Below are positions 23,301 through 33,933 of a stretch of 64,000 bases of DNA, in pieces. How positions within the stretch are numbered: position 1 is the first letter of the stretch; the number at the start of each line of letters is the position of its first letter. Both the position numbers and the translations under genes were made by a program. The DNA comes from Reticulascus tulasneorum (Eukaryota > Ascomycota > Sordariomycetes > Glomerellales > Reticulascaceae). The stretch covers positions 372,001-436,000 of the forward strand of contig LSAX01000005.1 in the NCBI GenBank assembly GCA_001557505.1, read 5' to 3'. The notes under the pieces are model-generated. The model had not been told where the DNA came from. It searched no databases and saw nothing but the letters and a program-made list of their open reading frames with translations.

Positions 23301-24216
23301 GCCAAGCTGCCGGCCGCAGTTCGTTGACGAAGAAAGGAGTGTGGTGGACTTCGAAGACCTCCGCCACCCTTGCATGCTCAACACTGTGTCCGACTTCATC
23401 CCCAACGATATCAAGTTAGGAGGCGGGTCAGCCAACATCAACCTTCTGACAGGAGCGAACGCCGCCGGAAAGTCTACTGTGTTGCGCATGGTAAGTACCG
23501 CATCTGTTCTCTGGCCCATAGTTTTCGCTAATTCATCGCAGTCTTGCATCGCTGTCATCATGGCTCAGATTGGCTGCTACGTGCCCGCGGTCTCTGCCCG
23601 GATGACACCAGTCGATCGAATCATGTCCCGACTGGGTGCTAACGACAACATCTTCGCTGCTCAGTCCACATTCTTTGTTGAGCTCTCGGAGACGAAGAAA
23701 ATTCTCTCCGAGGCAACTCCTCGGTCGCTCGTCATTCTGGACGAGCTCGGTCGCGGCACCAGCTCATACGACGGTGTTGCTGTAGCGCAAGCGGTTCTGC
23801 ATCATGTCGCAACCCACATAGGCTGCATCGGCTTCTTCGCCACCCACTATCACTCTCTCGCAACCGAGTTTGAGAACCATCCAGAGATCCGAGCACGACG
23901 TATGCAGATCCACGTCGATGACGAAGAGAGACGGGTGAATTTCATGTACAAGCTCGAAGATGGAGTTGCGGAAGGCAGCTTTGGTATGCATTGCGCCGCG
24001 ATGTGCGGTATCTCCAACCGTATCATCGAAAGGGCCGAGGTGGCCGCCAAGGAGTGGGAGCACACTAGCAGGCTTAAGGAGAGTCTGGAGAAGGCTAAGT
24101 CGGGCTGCTATATACCCCTCGGGATACTGAGCGACGTTGCGTCTCTGCTAAGAAATGGCGACGAGGTTGGAGTGAGAGGTGTGGAAATTCTTATGAAAGC
24201 CATCGAGGCATTGTAA
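20378..24216 (+). CDS. MSH6: DNA mismatch repair protein Msh6 (MutS-alpha subunit)
   Basis: Four exons: 20378-20800, 20867-21038, 21086-23490 and 23542-24216, giving 1224 residues, normal for fungal Msh6. With Msh2 it forms MutS-alpha, which recognises base mismatches and small loops in the nucleus. An N-terminal PIP box (QQSILGFF, residues 31-38) should bind PCNA. A long acidic/basic disordered region follows, then mismatch-binding domain I with FFKKGKFYELYE, containing the Phe-X-Glu motif that stacks on the mismatch. The ATPase domain has Walker A TGANAAGKST, Walker B VILDELGRGTS and the switch TFFVELSET. Intron 23491-23541 (51 nt, no stop) sits directly after Walker A. Intron 2 ends in a NAGNAG acceptor (21085 or 21088), which adds or removes one Ala. 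The ATG at 20378 has a better context than 20345. Confidence 0.97.
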
Positions 24217-24848
24217 TGCCCCCCCCTCCAAAGAATGGTTATCGGAGTTGGGTTCCCTAGCTGGGCAAGGATTTTATGCCCTAGACTGTCGATTTACTGC
24301 AATGGAACGGTTAGATTTGCTGGAGTTATCGAATCGCTGCTAGTTAGCCTTCAATGAAGGTGCTGTGAAGTGACGGTCGTCCAAATTAATGTTATTTTCT
24401 TGCGGCTTCCTGAGCCAGACTACATACACTGTCAGGTGCACCATGGGCAATCAGATCTTGGATATGCTTTCTCATTTAAGTAGCTCTCCAGGGGGTCCCC
24501 TTTGCCTATTCCCTGGCCACGCGGCGACGGATGATCCAAGCAGGCTTGGCCGTTGGTGGTGGACGTATTTGAACGTGCTACGTGATGAGTTGTGTAAAAT
24601 CTTGTGATACACCTCGTGACAGCATGGAGATCTTCAGCGGGCTTTGCCCGACACTCAGGCACTCTGGCTCCCATGATGTCCTGGAAATCACGGAAGCAGA
24701 CCCTGAAATTGGCGTTTGGCAGCAAAGAAAGGTTGTCTCTTATAAATATGTACATGAATAATCCCAAATCTCTAGGCTGCCATCAAGTCACTCCTCCTGA
24801 ACTCCCCTTAATGTAGCGCGCCGATAACCATGTGCATAAGCAAGTAAT
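24217..24848. other. Convergent intergenic, MSH6 / AA9
   Basis: 3' flanks of two convergent genes. No gene or RNA recognised. Confidence 0.6.
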
Positions 24849-25741
24849 CTAGCAGGTAAGAGGGTTGCCGCCCGGTGCCTTGTAGCTCGTCGGGACGGGA
24901 TAGTAGATGTTGATCATGAGGCCGGGATCCGATGAGCTGTACGACCCGGGGAAGGAGAGGAAGGTCGGCTTGGCCGTTCCGGTACCACCGGAGACGCTGA
25001 GCTGGGCACACGAGATGTACAGCTGAGCTCCATTGACGCTGCCGGCACTGTGGAGTCCAATGTGCTCGACGCGGAGAAGGTACTCGCCGTCGGCAATGCA
25101 CTTGGGTATTTGAACGTTCAACGTTCCCTTGCCTGATTTCGCAGTTAGTGGGTTTGATCGTAGCTTGAACGGTCTCCAGCTAGAAGCCGGATAAAGCACG
25201 TACCTTGGGTAGGCCATGACATGCCGCCGGATGAGATGCTCGGCCCGTCGTTGTAAATCTTGAACCACGCCGCGCCCTTTCCATCAAAGCTCGCCGCGCT
25301 GCCGGGGGCTTTGGCCATGTAGAAGTTCACCGGTCCGGGGTGGGAAACGGGGCCCACAGCATTGTATCCTGTTTGGCCTTGTTTTAGTTTGGGCTACATG
25401 CGAGGAGGAAGACTTGGTGCCTACCAATTGTGCTGCCGGCTGTGACGTTCAAGGTCTTTCCTGCTGGGGTTCCCGGGGCGAGCTCGTAGCATGTCATTTG
25501 CGCGCTCTTGACGTCGGTCACCGGGCCATTTGACTGGTAGTTTGTCGTCTTCCGAACATATTCCCAAGCCGAGGTGCTTTTGCCACCGTAAGTGATCGAA
25601 GGGAACGTGTCTGGCGACGCGTTAGCACCGGCACGGAACCAACAGCCCTCCCGCGGAAGGGGGGCAACATGCGGAGTAGAATCACTTACAGTGAGCCTGG
25701 GCGAGAGACGCAAGCGCCAGGACGGTAGCGCTGAACTTCAT
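24849..25741 (-). CDS. AA9 lytic polysaccharide monooxygenase (formerly GH61)
   Basis: Four exons: 25690-25741, 25425-25610, 25204-25368 and 24849-25132, giving 228 residues. The signal peptide (residues 1-16, ending AQA) leaves His17 as mature N-terminus, the first ligand of the copper histidine brace. His89 in VSHPGPVNFY is the second ligand, and Tyr173 in AQLYISC the axial residue, with Gln171 and the His of LHSA as the expected second shell. Secreted AA9 enzymes oxidatively cleave cellulose or related glucans using O2/H2O2 and an electron donor. There is no CBM1 or linker, so this is a single-domain form. The codon after His1 is split by intron 25611-25689. Regioselectivity cannot be told from sequence alone. 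Confidence 0.96.
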
Positions 25742-27714
25742 CTTGTCTTTGTGAGAGAATTGAGCGATGGTCAGGGGAGTGTCGGGGAGCGCGCGTACAC
25801 AGGACTGGTCGGACCACTGAGCCTGGCAGCGGCGACAGCCATCTTATATCTGAGCGTCTTCTGGAAGCCGGCACATGGACGGCCTTCCACGCAGCACGCC
25901 CTATATTCCCGATGTATCATGTAGGCGCAAATTGCTAGGTGACGAAATGACGGAAGGAGGATGACTTGCCGTCGGTTCAATAGCCGGCGGTTAAAGTCGC
26001 CCATCCCACCATTCACCATCGCACCAGTTATTGAACGGGGCTTGGGGAGCAAATTGAACATGCCGGCAGGAGCGTCCCTTTTGCCGTCCATGTGATCCGG
26101 GGTAGTAGGCATGGGAACCTGGGGTGCAGGTGGCGGCCTTGGTCTTGTTGCGGCGATATTGCGTTGGCGGGCGAAGCGAGCGCTCCGAACCCATTTTCCA
26201 TCAATTGTCGACGTCCGCGATAGTTCCAGAGGTGGCCGGATCTGGCAAGTGTCTTGGGGCTAGATTAGTAGGATCGTCATGCGATAGGACCGATGGGGAG
26301 CCCGCCCTTGCTTGGCTTTGCTGGACTGTTGATGTTGTCCATGCCCGCGGAGCTTTCGTGGATTAAATGTGGGCAGAACATAGGCCTCCACGAGGCGATA
26401 CGCAGCCCGCGTCTCTCTTCAGATCCCCCCAAATGTTCGAACCTATTCTCTTCTGATTTCCTAGCAGGATTCGCCACTTGCTCTAGACACATGTCCATGG
26501 GAACGTAGGGATCAGAATCGTGTTGGCGTGTGCTTGTGCCATTGACCCTGTTACTGTCCCCTTGGCCATGAATAGTGGCCCCTCCGTAGAGACTGCATGC
26601 CCTGGTCTCAGTCATCATGTCGTTATTGCCTCGTCTGTACGTGGGACAGGCAATATGGACGCCCAAGCTAGTATTGCCGTGCTCTCTTGTACGGTAATCT
26701 ATTGATTCTCTCCAGAACCAGGTCATCACCCCCATCCACGTGGCGGGCTTTCTTCAGTCCCGCAGAGGGATATGCTGGTTGGCCCACGCCCAAACCTCCT
26801 TTTACTTTCTTGATACTCTGATATAGCTCTTGGCAAACTCTTTCGGCACGATTGCCGAGTTGGTGAGGGCGGAACGACGCGAGTACGGAACCTCTGTGCA
26901 GTGTTGTCGACGGTAATCTTCTGATCCTCTGTCTTTGGCGAGTTGTCCATCCCATGGCTAGTAATCCGGCGGTATCCCGCTGGACGTGGACCTTCGGTCA
27001 CTGCCAAAAGAAAAGCGGACACGGGTTCGCATCAAGCTCAGACAGGCCTTTCAGCATGTATAGAACACAGCTGTGGGGTTTGGTTCCTTGCTTCCTCTCA
27101 GACAAAGCAAGCCGCCGCCGCATAGTCTAAATGAAATCTGTTATTCGAGGCAAAGCTATACTCGCAAGAGAGTTTCTCGTGGCAGCTCCCCCATAAGCTC
27201 GCAGGGACCTCTCTCATCCACGTTATGTTACCACAGGTTCATGGCAAAGTCTTGCTCGTCTTTGTCCACGCCAAATGCCAAAGCCGGAAACCCAAGGGAT
27301 TTTGATCCTGCGCTGGCTCGCTGGTCGATATGCATATGCCCGACGTGAAACCTGAGGAATCAGTATGTGCAGATGCCTGCTAGAGGTCATCCCAATGAAT
27401 AGTAAAGCGAGCCTCGAATATTCGAATAGATACCTCCTGTTGTTCTCCTACATATCAGCTCAACTACTTCGGGTACGGAATACACGAATGAGCTATCTCA
27501 TCAATCTTGGTATTAACGAATTTGAGGACCGTGGGGGTGTAAAGTGTGAAGAATAAGAGAACTGGAAGCGGGATCAGCAAGCAGGCGCAGTTCACAACGC
27601 GAAGTACAACTCAGATTGAAGGTTAACTTTATTCATTCACAGCCTAAAGATAACGTCCTACCCGGACACGCGTGGCGTCAATCTGAACCCTTCATCGGAC
27701 CAAACTCAACGGTA
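25742..27714. other. Intergenic, AA9 promoter and pyruvate kinase 3' flank
   Basis: No gene supported in about 2 kb. ORFs up to 152 codons (26277-26735, minus) show no protein-like features. A TATA-like element (minus, about 25843-25850) and candidate carbon-catabolite sites lie on the AA9 side. Confidence 0.5.
26097..26124. promoter_or_regulatory. Paired CreA-type sites upstream of AA9 gene
   Basis: CCGGGG at 26097-26102 and CTGGGG at 26119-26124 both match SYGGRG, the binding motif of the carbon-catabolite repressor CreA/Cre1, about 360-380 bp upstream of the ATG. A GGCTAG at 26258-26263 could be an XlnR/Xyr1-type site. These motifs are short and common, so this is only suggestive. Confidence 0.3.
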
Positions 27715-29426
27715 TTACAACTCTCCCAGACCAAGATTCTCAGAATCTGCCTTGACGATTCGCAGGGTATTCGTGTTACCCATGCCACCCTTCCAGCCCT
27801 GGACAACAACGACAGTGTCTAACTTGCTCAACACGTTGAGATCCATGGCGTGCTGGATGCCCCACTTGATTCGGCGGTCGACATCCTCTTGCCAGTTGAC
27901 CTTGTTAAAGTCTGGCTTGGTTTCGGGGAAGAGGAACGGGTAGACGCCTCGGTACAGATGGCCGTATCGCGATGCTGACGCATTTCGGGTGACCATGAAA
28001 ATTGGGCACACAGGGCGATACTTGGAAAGAAGTCTTGCCGAGACACCAGAGGTGGACAAAACGATGATGCCGCCGGCATTCAGATCAAGCGATGCCCTGA
28101 CCGCAGCCATGGCGCAGGACTCAACAATGCTCACAGGGCGAGTAACGAGCGCGCACATCTCTTCAAAGTGCGACACGTAAGGAATGGTGTTCTCGGCCTT
28201 CAGGCAAGTCTCGTGCATCTCGCTGACAGCTTCGTTGGGGTAGCTGCCCTTTGCCGTCTCGCCAGACAACATGACGCAGTCGGCGCCATCAGTGACGGCG
28301 TTGCCCACATCGCTGATCTCGGCTCTGGTTGGTCTCGGGTTCTTGATCATGGATTCGAGCATCTGAGTAGCGCAGATGACAGGCTTGCCAGCCATGTTGC
28401 AAAGAGCAATGAGGCGCTTCTGCGCGGCAAAAACTTCTGCGGCAGGGATCTCAATTCCGAGCTTTGCAAGAAAGTCAGTAAATATGCCAACTGGGTTAGA
28501 CAACATAGCGTTAGTGGGTCAACTTACATCTCCACGGGCTACCATGACGGCATCGGTCTCCTGCAAGATCTCTTCAAAGTTGTTTAGGCCTTGCCTGTTC
28601 TCGATTTTGGCGACAACCTGAATATGGGCTCCTTCTTTGCCGAGGACTTCGCGGATGTCCTTGATGTCCTGACCACGGCGAATGAATGAGGCAAACACCA
28701 TGTCGACATTGTTCTTGACACCGAATCTAAGATCGCTCTTGTCTTTCTCAGAAAGGGCCGGAAGGTCGACATCGGTATTGGGCAGGTTGACGCCCTTCTT
28801 GGACGAGATGAAGCCGTTGTTCCGTACTCGGACTTCGATTGTCTTTTCGTCCTTGATCTTCAGAACATCGAAGGCCAGGATGCCATCATCCACGTAAATG
28901 ATCCGACCGGGCTCAATGACCTTGGTGATGTTCTTGTAGTCAACGTACCTGGAGTCCACATGTTAGCCCGCTTCAATGCTGCTGGGTAGAAGGACAAGGC
29001 TCGAGCGTACATGTTATCAGTATCACAGGCAGTAGCATATTTCTCGTCGGTGGTGATGTTCAGAACCTTGCCAGCAGAGATGGGGAGGTCGGCATCGTCC
29101 TTGGTGTTTCCGGTTCGGATCTCAGGGCCCTTGGTATCGAGGGCAATGGCTACTTGTCGTCCAGCCTGGGCCTTCTCGGCGGCACGGGTGTTGTCAATGA
29201 CAGACTGGTGGTATTCGTAGCTGCCATGGGAGAAGTTCATGCGAACAACATTGAGACCGGCCTTGCGAAGGGCATTGATAGCTTCGGGCGAGTTCGTCTT
29301 GGGGCCGATAGTGCAGATGATAGACGTCCGGCGGTAGTTCTTCTCGGGCGTGAAAGCCGTGTCGAGGGATGCAAGCCAGGCGATCTTGCCCCCGACCTCG
29401 AGGTGGTCCTTTGCAGTGGCAGGCAT
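27715..29426 (-). CDS. Pyruvate kinase
   Basis: Three exons: 29011-29426, 28528-28948 and 27715-28461, giving 527 residues, the usual fungal length. It converts phosphoenolpyruvate and ADP to pyruvate and ATP in the cytosol, the last step of glycolysis. Visible signatures include [12 protein letters not shown], the active-site signature [11 protein letters not shown] with the catalytic Lys, VARGDLGIEIPA, and the conserved [15 protein letters not shown]. Introns are 62 and 66 nt; the second ends at TTGCAAAG just before the codon for L in GDLGIE. A probable 5'UTR intron and a CT-rich tract lie upstream, as expected for a strongly expressed glycolytic gene. It is divergent from the mitofissin gene. 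Confidence 0.98.
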
Positions 29427-29501
29427 TGCGGCGGTGGAAAGGGTGGAAGGAGAAGGATTCGTTCAGCTGGAGAGAAGTTGAGAGTTCTGAGTAACGTCGT
29501 C

Positions 29502-29848
29502 CTGTGATGGGCGAGGTATGTTAAATCCAAACTCGTGGACAAGCGGGGGATACAGCTGAGTGGGGGGATGAATAACCACCAAGTAAACTAGGTAGCTATG
29601 TAATTGCCTCCAGGTCTAGGGGAAGGGGTAGAGGAATAGGTAGAGGAGAGAGGGAGAGAGATATATAAAAGAATCGTGAATTATGAAAAACGTTGAGGTG
29701 ACCCTCAATCAGCAAAAAAACCAAAGCAAAAAGCCAGGCAAACATAGCACGAACAGAGCTGCCCCACCATCCCGACCAAGGTGCGGCGGCGGGGGGGGCC
29801 AAGGCAGAGGATGTGGTTTTCTTGAGAAGAAACATTTCTGCTACTCAC
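29502..29848 (-). other. Probable 5'UTR intron of pyruvate kinase
   Basis: On the minus strand a near-perfect donor CTCAG|GTGAGT lies at 29848. An acceptor ATCACAG ends at 29502, preceded by a TTAAC-type branch candidate. Removal would leave about 75 nt of leader before the ATG at 29426. Inferred from splice signals only. Confidence 0.45.
29618..29663 (-). promoter_or_regulatory. CT-rich tract in pyruvate kinase leader region
   Basis: The minus strand is almost pure pyrimidine here, about 200-240 nt before the ATG. Such tracts commonly precede transcription starts of highly expressed fungal genes. By position it would fall inside the proposed 5'UTR intron, so either the intron or this reading of the tract may need revision. 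Confidence 0.3.
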
Positions 29849-30035
29849 CTGAGCACTGAGGTCTTTCTCAAACCACAAGGATTGGATAAAAGATAGGTAT
29901 GTAGAGCTGGCGAGATTGTCCAACTGAGCAATTGTAGAGGTGGGAGTGAGGGAGAATAAAAAAAAATGAGTGACAAAAGTCGCGCGTATCCTAGGTGACT
30001 GGGTAAGGTAGCAGATAGCGGGTTGAGGATAATGT

Positions 30036-30068
30036 GTGGTGGTGGTGGTGGTAGTGGTAGTGGTGGTG
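30036..30068. repeat. TGG/TAG-type trinucleotide repeat
   Basis: Eleven near-perfect TGG units with two A substitutions, in the divergent promoter. Confidence 0.85.
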
Positions 30069-30824
30069 AGGGATTTGGCGAACTCGTTTTTGTCTAGTCC
30101 AAAAAACGGAGCTCCGTCATAAAACGCCTCAACATCCAAAGGTATTGGCGGGCTGCTATTCCTACCAATTATTAGTAGCGAGAGGTACATGTGGGACGAC
30201 TCAGCTCTTACCTCTCTCTCTCGTTCGTTCGTTTGTTCTTTCCTTCTGTCAGGGTCTGCTCCTTCCTCTCTCTTTCTCTCTCTGTGTGAGTCTCACCCCA
30301 CCCAGCTTGTGTGACCCCTCATTTCCTAAACAGTATTTGTTAGCGTACAGGAAAATATTGTTTGTGTCGGGTAGACCCCGGGGCAATTATTTAGAAGGGT
30401 ACTTTTTACCTTTGCTGGGAGGTACCTAGTGCGGTACCTGTACCTGCACGCCTGCGTTGCGATAAGAGGTCGGAGCCGATAAGCACTCCTTATCAGCAGC
30501 GTCTGACTCTCCACTCTGATACGAATACCTGTAATTTTGGGGCACCCCTTGTGGCGCTAATTGGCACGTGAGTTTAGCCACGTAACAGCGGCCGTGTGAC
30601 TAGAGACACCCCATTTGCACTCCACCACTCGTAAGACAAGGCTTCGACATAGTGGAGGTAGTCCAACCCTGCCCGTTACATCCCATAACAAACACAAACC
30701 TCCTGTCACTCCCGTGATAAGCTGTCCGATACACATTCGAAAGGAGTATTCTTTCCAGGAATCTAATCCTGCCCGTTGTACGGAAAAGCACCCAGAACCG
30801 GAGGACCCCAGAACGAATCTCAAA

Positions 30825-31352
30825 ATGGTGGGTGCAAACCCTCCGTCTGGTCGCATGCCGATCAGCTCCCTTGCACTCGCTTGCTTGCATGCGCAGTCTT
30901 AACTTCCATCTAGCTCCTCAACTTGCTGACTTTTGGGTTATGGTCGAAGCTTGGGCGATTAACGCATTACGCCTTTGATGCCGTGCTCAGTAAGTCTGCC
31001 TCGGGCGGTGCCCCCGTTTCTGTTGTTGTTCGACGAGGTCATCTGCTAATCGTTCGCCCGCCACAGTCTCGGCCTTCCTTGCTGGCATGAAGCGCTCGAC
31101 CGGCCTGACGTGAGTCTTCCCAACCCCGATACTGCGTACTCCTGCATCCCGCCCGGGCGGTTCGAAGCCATTCCGAACTAATGCGGACCCCGTTGTGGGA
31201 CTCCTAGGCCTAGTTTCAAGACCGATAAAGTTGCTGGCGAGAATAAAGAGGTGAACAAATGGATCGACAAGTACCTCGGCGTCGGCGAATGGGTCATGGA
31301 CCAGTCTGTTGCGATTGCCGGGTCCAGCGGCTTCTTCGAGCGAACTCGGTAA
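30825..31352 (+). CDS. Mitofissin (Atg44/Mdi1, DUF1748 family)
   Basis: Four tiny exons: 30825-30827 (ATG only), 30950-30989, 31067-31109 and 31208-31352, giving 76 residues. The spliced protein has the DUF1748 pattern LGRLTHYAFDAVL, FLAGMKRSTGLT, NKWIDKYLGVGEWVMDQSV and a terminal SGFFERTR. Family members (73 residues in fission yeast Atg44; budding yeast Mdi1/Mco8) lie in the mitochondrial intermembrane space and drive mitochondrial fission needed for mitophagy. Exons 2-4 are secure: donors GTAAGT and GTGAGT, acceptors CACAG and CCTAG. The first exon is inferred from the ATG|GTGGGT donor at 30828 and an acceptor at 30949 with a CTGAC branch 20 nt before it. No in-frame ATG exists in exon 2, so an upstream start is required. 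Confidence 0.88.
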
Positions 31353-32004
31353 ACTTGGCGGCTCCGAATCTACTACCGTCGCTGCGGCACTGTGGCACTA
31401 CGGCTTCTCCTAGAGCCAGTATCCAGAGTGCCGCAAGCTAGTCTCCCAACTTCGGACGGCTCGCATTGCGTGGCCTCGTCGCTGTGCTCCCATCTTCAGA
31501 TATCCCGCCCGAGCTTCGGGTTCCAGTCGGCTCTTGAAGAGGACTTTTCAGGGTGTGGAGTGGGCGAACGAGGTTTCATCAGGTTGGCGTTAACGGGCTG
31601 GACTCTGTCGGGAAATTTAAATGTAAAGAAGACGAAAGAGGCAAACTCTCCTCTGTTCATGCTATTGGCAAAAACCATGGGTTATTAGCATCTGGATTAC
31701 TTGACTTGACGAAATCCCCACTTCCGAGTTCACACTGGCTCGGAAAGTGATCTTAGCCGAGGTTACCACCTCTCGTTGATCGGCTTTATACAGCTACGTT
31801 CCGCTCCTACTCGCCATCGGGGTGCTTATTTTGCATGCAAAGAAATTCGCTTATAGGCCTAGTCAGCGAGTGTCTTGCTGGTGCCTGGTCAACTCGGTGT
31901 AAACAATTGATTTTGCTTCTATATGGTATCTTATTGAGATCTGTGCTGGCCTCCAGCGACTTCTCCCACGTAGCTCCAATAACTCCAGAGACACAAATGC
32001 TGTC
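31353..32004. other. Convergent intergenic
   Basis: 3' flanks of the mitofissin gene and the coiled-coil gene. No gene seen. Confidence 0.6.
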
Positions 32005-33933
32005 CTAATCAACCTCCTCGTCATCTGGCCGATGTTCAGCCAGGAACTCTGGCGGAACATCATTGTCGCTATCAGTCTTTCGGAGTGATCGAGGCGACTC
32101 GTGATGAGACGATTGGGTCTCGTCCTGATCGTCCAAATGTGAGACCAGCAAGTCAGGAGGGACTTCATTATCGCTCTCGTCTATGCGCTCATCTGGAGGC
32201 GGCGATCGGCCCTGCCTCACGTCGATGAGCTGCTGGTTGTTCGCGCCATCGCGTGGATTGGGTGTGCCGAGTGCATCGCCTTCCTGGTCCTCCTGGTCCT
32301 CGAAATCCATCAAAGTGCTCTGAAGCATGCTCTCTGCCTCTTTGAACGCCTCCAACTCAGCACCAATAGCACAAATCAGCAAGTTCCATCGGTTCGTTTC
32401 CGCAGTCTTCAAGCGCTCTTCCAACTCCGCGATGACTGCGCCCATTTTCGGCAGCTGGGCCCGGATCACCTCCTCTTGTGTTGGCGCCTTGCCCTTACCC
32501 TTTGTTGCCGGGTCGCCTTTCACGAGTCCTCGCAGGCTTGATTCGAAGTCCGTTACACTCTTGATGGTTTCTTGCCATATATCAGCTCCCTGCTCAAGCG
32601 CCTCCCGCGCTTTATCCACCTGCGCCTTGCGTTTTTCCAACACTTCTATCTCGCCTTCCCACCATTCTCTCGCCATCTCTATCGTCCGGCGCGGCGGGAT
32701 GAGTCGAAGGAACTCCACGCCGACTAGCGACGTTTCCGTACCCTTGGGAGGGTTTGGTGCCTCTCCTGATTCCGAGCGGACAAAGTCTACGTCCAGCGGC
32801 TGGATGGGCGGCCGCCGCATCAGTGTGGCAACCTCTCCCTCCACTTCCTTCAGAGCGCCTCGATACCCACTCAATCCTGCTTCCCTGCGGTTTCGTACGT
32901 CGTCCATCTTGCCTTCAAGCCATCTCCGCCGATTTCGCATTCCGACCAGCTTCTCCTCCATCTCGCGAATTTCTTGGCTCAGGGACTCATGTTGTGTTCC
33001 AAGGTCTGACAATTCCCGTGCCAACGGCTCCTCGTCGTCGTTGGCCAAGGCTTCCAGTTCACCAGATATCCTCTCCCGGCGTGCCGCCAACTTCCGCAGA
33101 TATGCCAGAGCTTTCTTGCGCTGAGACAATGCCGAGATCACATGCGCGTCCTCCTCTGCCTTAAGGTCGGCTAGGTCGGCCATGGCGCGCTGAAGACCAG
33201 TCCGAGCAGTACGAAGCCCTTGCGGCCTGGATGAGCGTGGCTGCCGAATCGGAATGATGTCGCCGCGAGAGCTTGCACGAGTAGGAGGGTTTAAAGAGGC
33301 CACCATGCGTGATCTAGAGGTCGCGGTGGAGTAGAAAGTCCCCGTGGGGGTGCTGCTACCGGTATCGCTGAATGCATCGCGAACGCTAGCGCTAGGACTC
33401 AAGCTCGCTGTACGCGACGGCTCCCCTCCAGCAACCAACCCTGAAGCTTGCATATCAAGCAGCTGTTGTAGTTCTTTCTCTATAGCCTTTTCGCGCCTTT
33501 GTAGACCGCGCCAGACAGAGTCTGGGTTGTAAGGGGCGCGGTCCTTTGTGTCACGATCGAAGAGCACACTGCCGAAGGTCACGCGGCTAGATGCCATGGC
33601 CGCCGGTATGCCATTCTTAGATCCTCGCTCTCGGGAAGGACGCCTCTCGTCGGAGCTTTGTTGTATAATCATGGACGCAGCGATCGGGGGCGGCGGCCCA
33701 GCAAAGAAGACCTTCGGTTTCTGCTTAGAGGCAGACCCCGCTGGACTATCGAAATCCGCCCATGGTTCCTGAGGTGACGGGGTTCGCAGCAGAGCATCTT
33801 CAGGTTTCGGGGAGAGGTCTTGGAGGTCGTAGTCTGTCGCTCGTCTGCCGCCTTTGTTGTGCATGGGTAGTATAGGAGAGTTCCCGCGAGAGAACGACAG
33901 ACGGTCGAGGAACGTTGGAGACTTGGAAGCCAT
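32005..33933 (-). CDS. Coiled-coil protein, possibly Atg28-like
   Basis: Single exon of 642 residues. The first 240 residues are disordered and Ser/Pro-rich, with short conserved-looking blocks (FLDRLSFSRGNSPILP, DALLRTPSPQEPWADFDSP). Long coiled-coil segments follow at about 140-165, 245-400, 425-460 and 495-550. The acidic C-terminus repeats a motif of the type DSDNxVPPxxLxxH twice (DESDNEVPPDLLVSH and DSDNDVPPEFLAEH). The layout resembles proteins annotated as autophagy-related Atg28 in moulds, but I recall this only loosely. Other coiled-coil scaffold proteins are equally possible. No signal peptide or membrane segment. It is divergent from the WD40 gene. Confidence 0.8.
   Translation of the reverse strand: MASKSPTFLDRLSFSRGNSPILPMHNKGGRRATDYDLQDLSPKPEDALLRTPSPQEPWADFDSPAGSASKQKPKVFFAGPPPPIAASMIIQQSSDERRPSRERGSKNGIPAAMASSRVTFGSVLFDRDTKDRAPYNPDSVWRGLQRREKAIEKELQQLLDMQASGLVAGGEPSRTASLSPSASVRDAFSDTGSSTPTGTFYSTATSRSRMVASLNPPTRASSRGDIIPIRQPRSSRPQGLRTARTGLQRAMADLADLKAEEDAHVISALSQRKKALAYLRKLAARRERISGELEALANDDEEPLARELSDLGTQHESLSQEIREMEEKLVGMRNRRRWLEGKMDDVRNRREAGLSGYRGALKEVEGEVATLMRRPPIQPLDVDFVRSESGEAPNPPKGTETSLVGVEFLRLIPPRRTIEMAREWWEGEIEVLEKRKAQVDKAREALEQGADIWQETIKSVTDFESSLRGLVKGDPATKGKGKAPTQEEVIRAQLPKMGAVIAELEERLKTAETNRWNLLICAIGAELEAFKEAESMLQSTLMDFEDQEDQEGDALGTPNPRDGANNQQLIDVRQGRSPPPDERIDESDNEVPPDLLVSHLDDQDETQSSHHESPRSLRKTDSDNDVPPEFLAEHRPDDEEVD

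Larger units (their letters stand above)
29427..30824. other. Divergent promoter, pyruvate kinase / mitofissin
   Basis: A 1.4-kb intergenic region between divergent genes. It holds the likely pyruvate kinase leader intron, a tract that is pyrimidine-rich on the minus strand (29618-29663), a TGG-rich repeat at 30036-30068, and a CT-rich tract on the plus strand (about 30209-30290). No separate gene seen. Confidence 0.6.

Noticed and set aside
26277..26735. 152-codon minus-strand ORF
   Set aside because: No motif, opposing ORFs present, no splice structure.
31158..31168. GGTTCGAAGCC, a match to a tRNA B box
   Set aside because: It lies inside a mitofissin intron; no T-arm, acceptor stem or A box can be formed around it.
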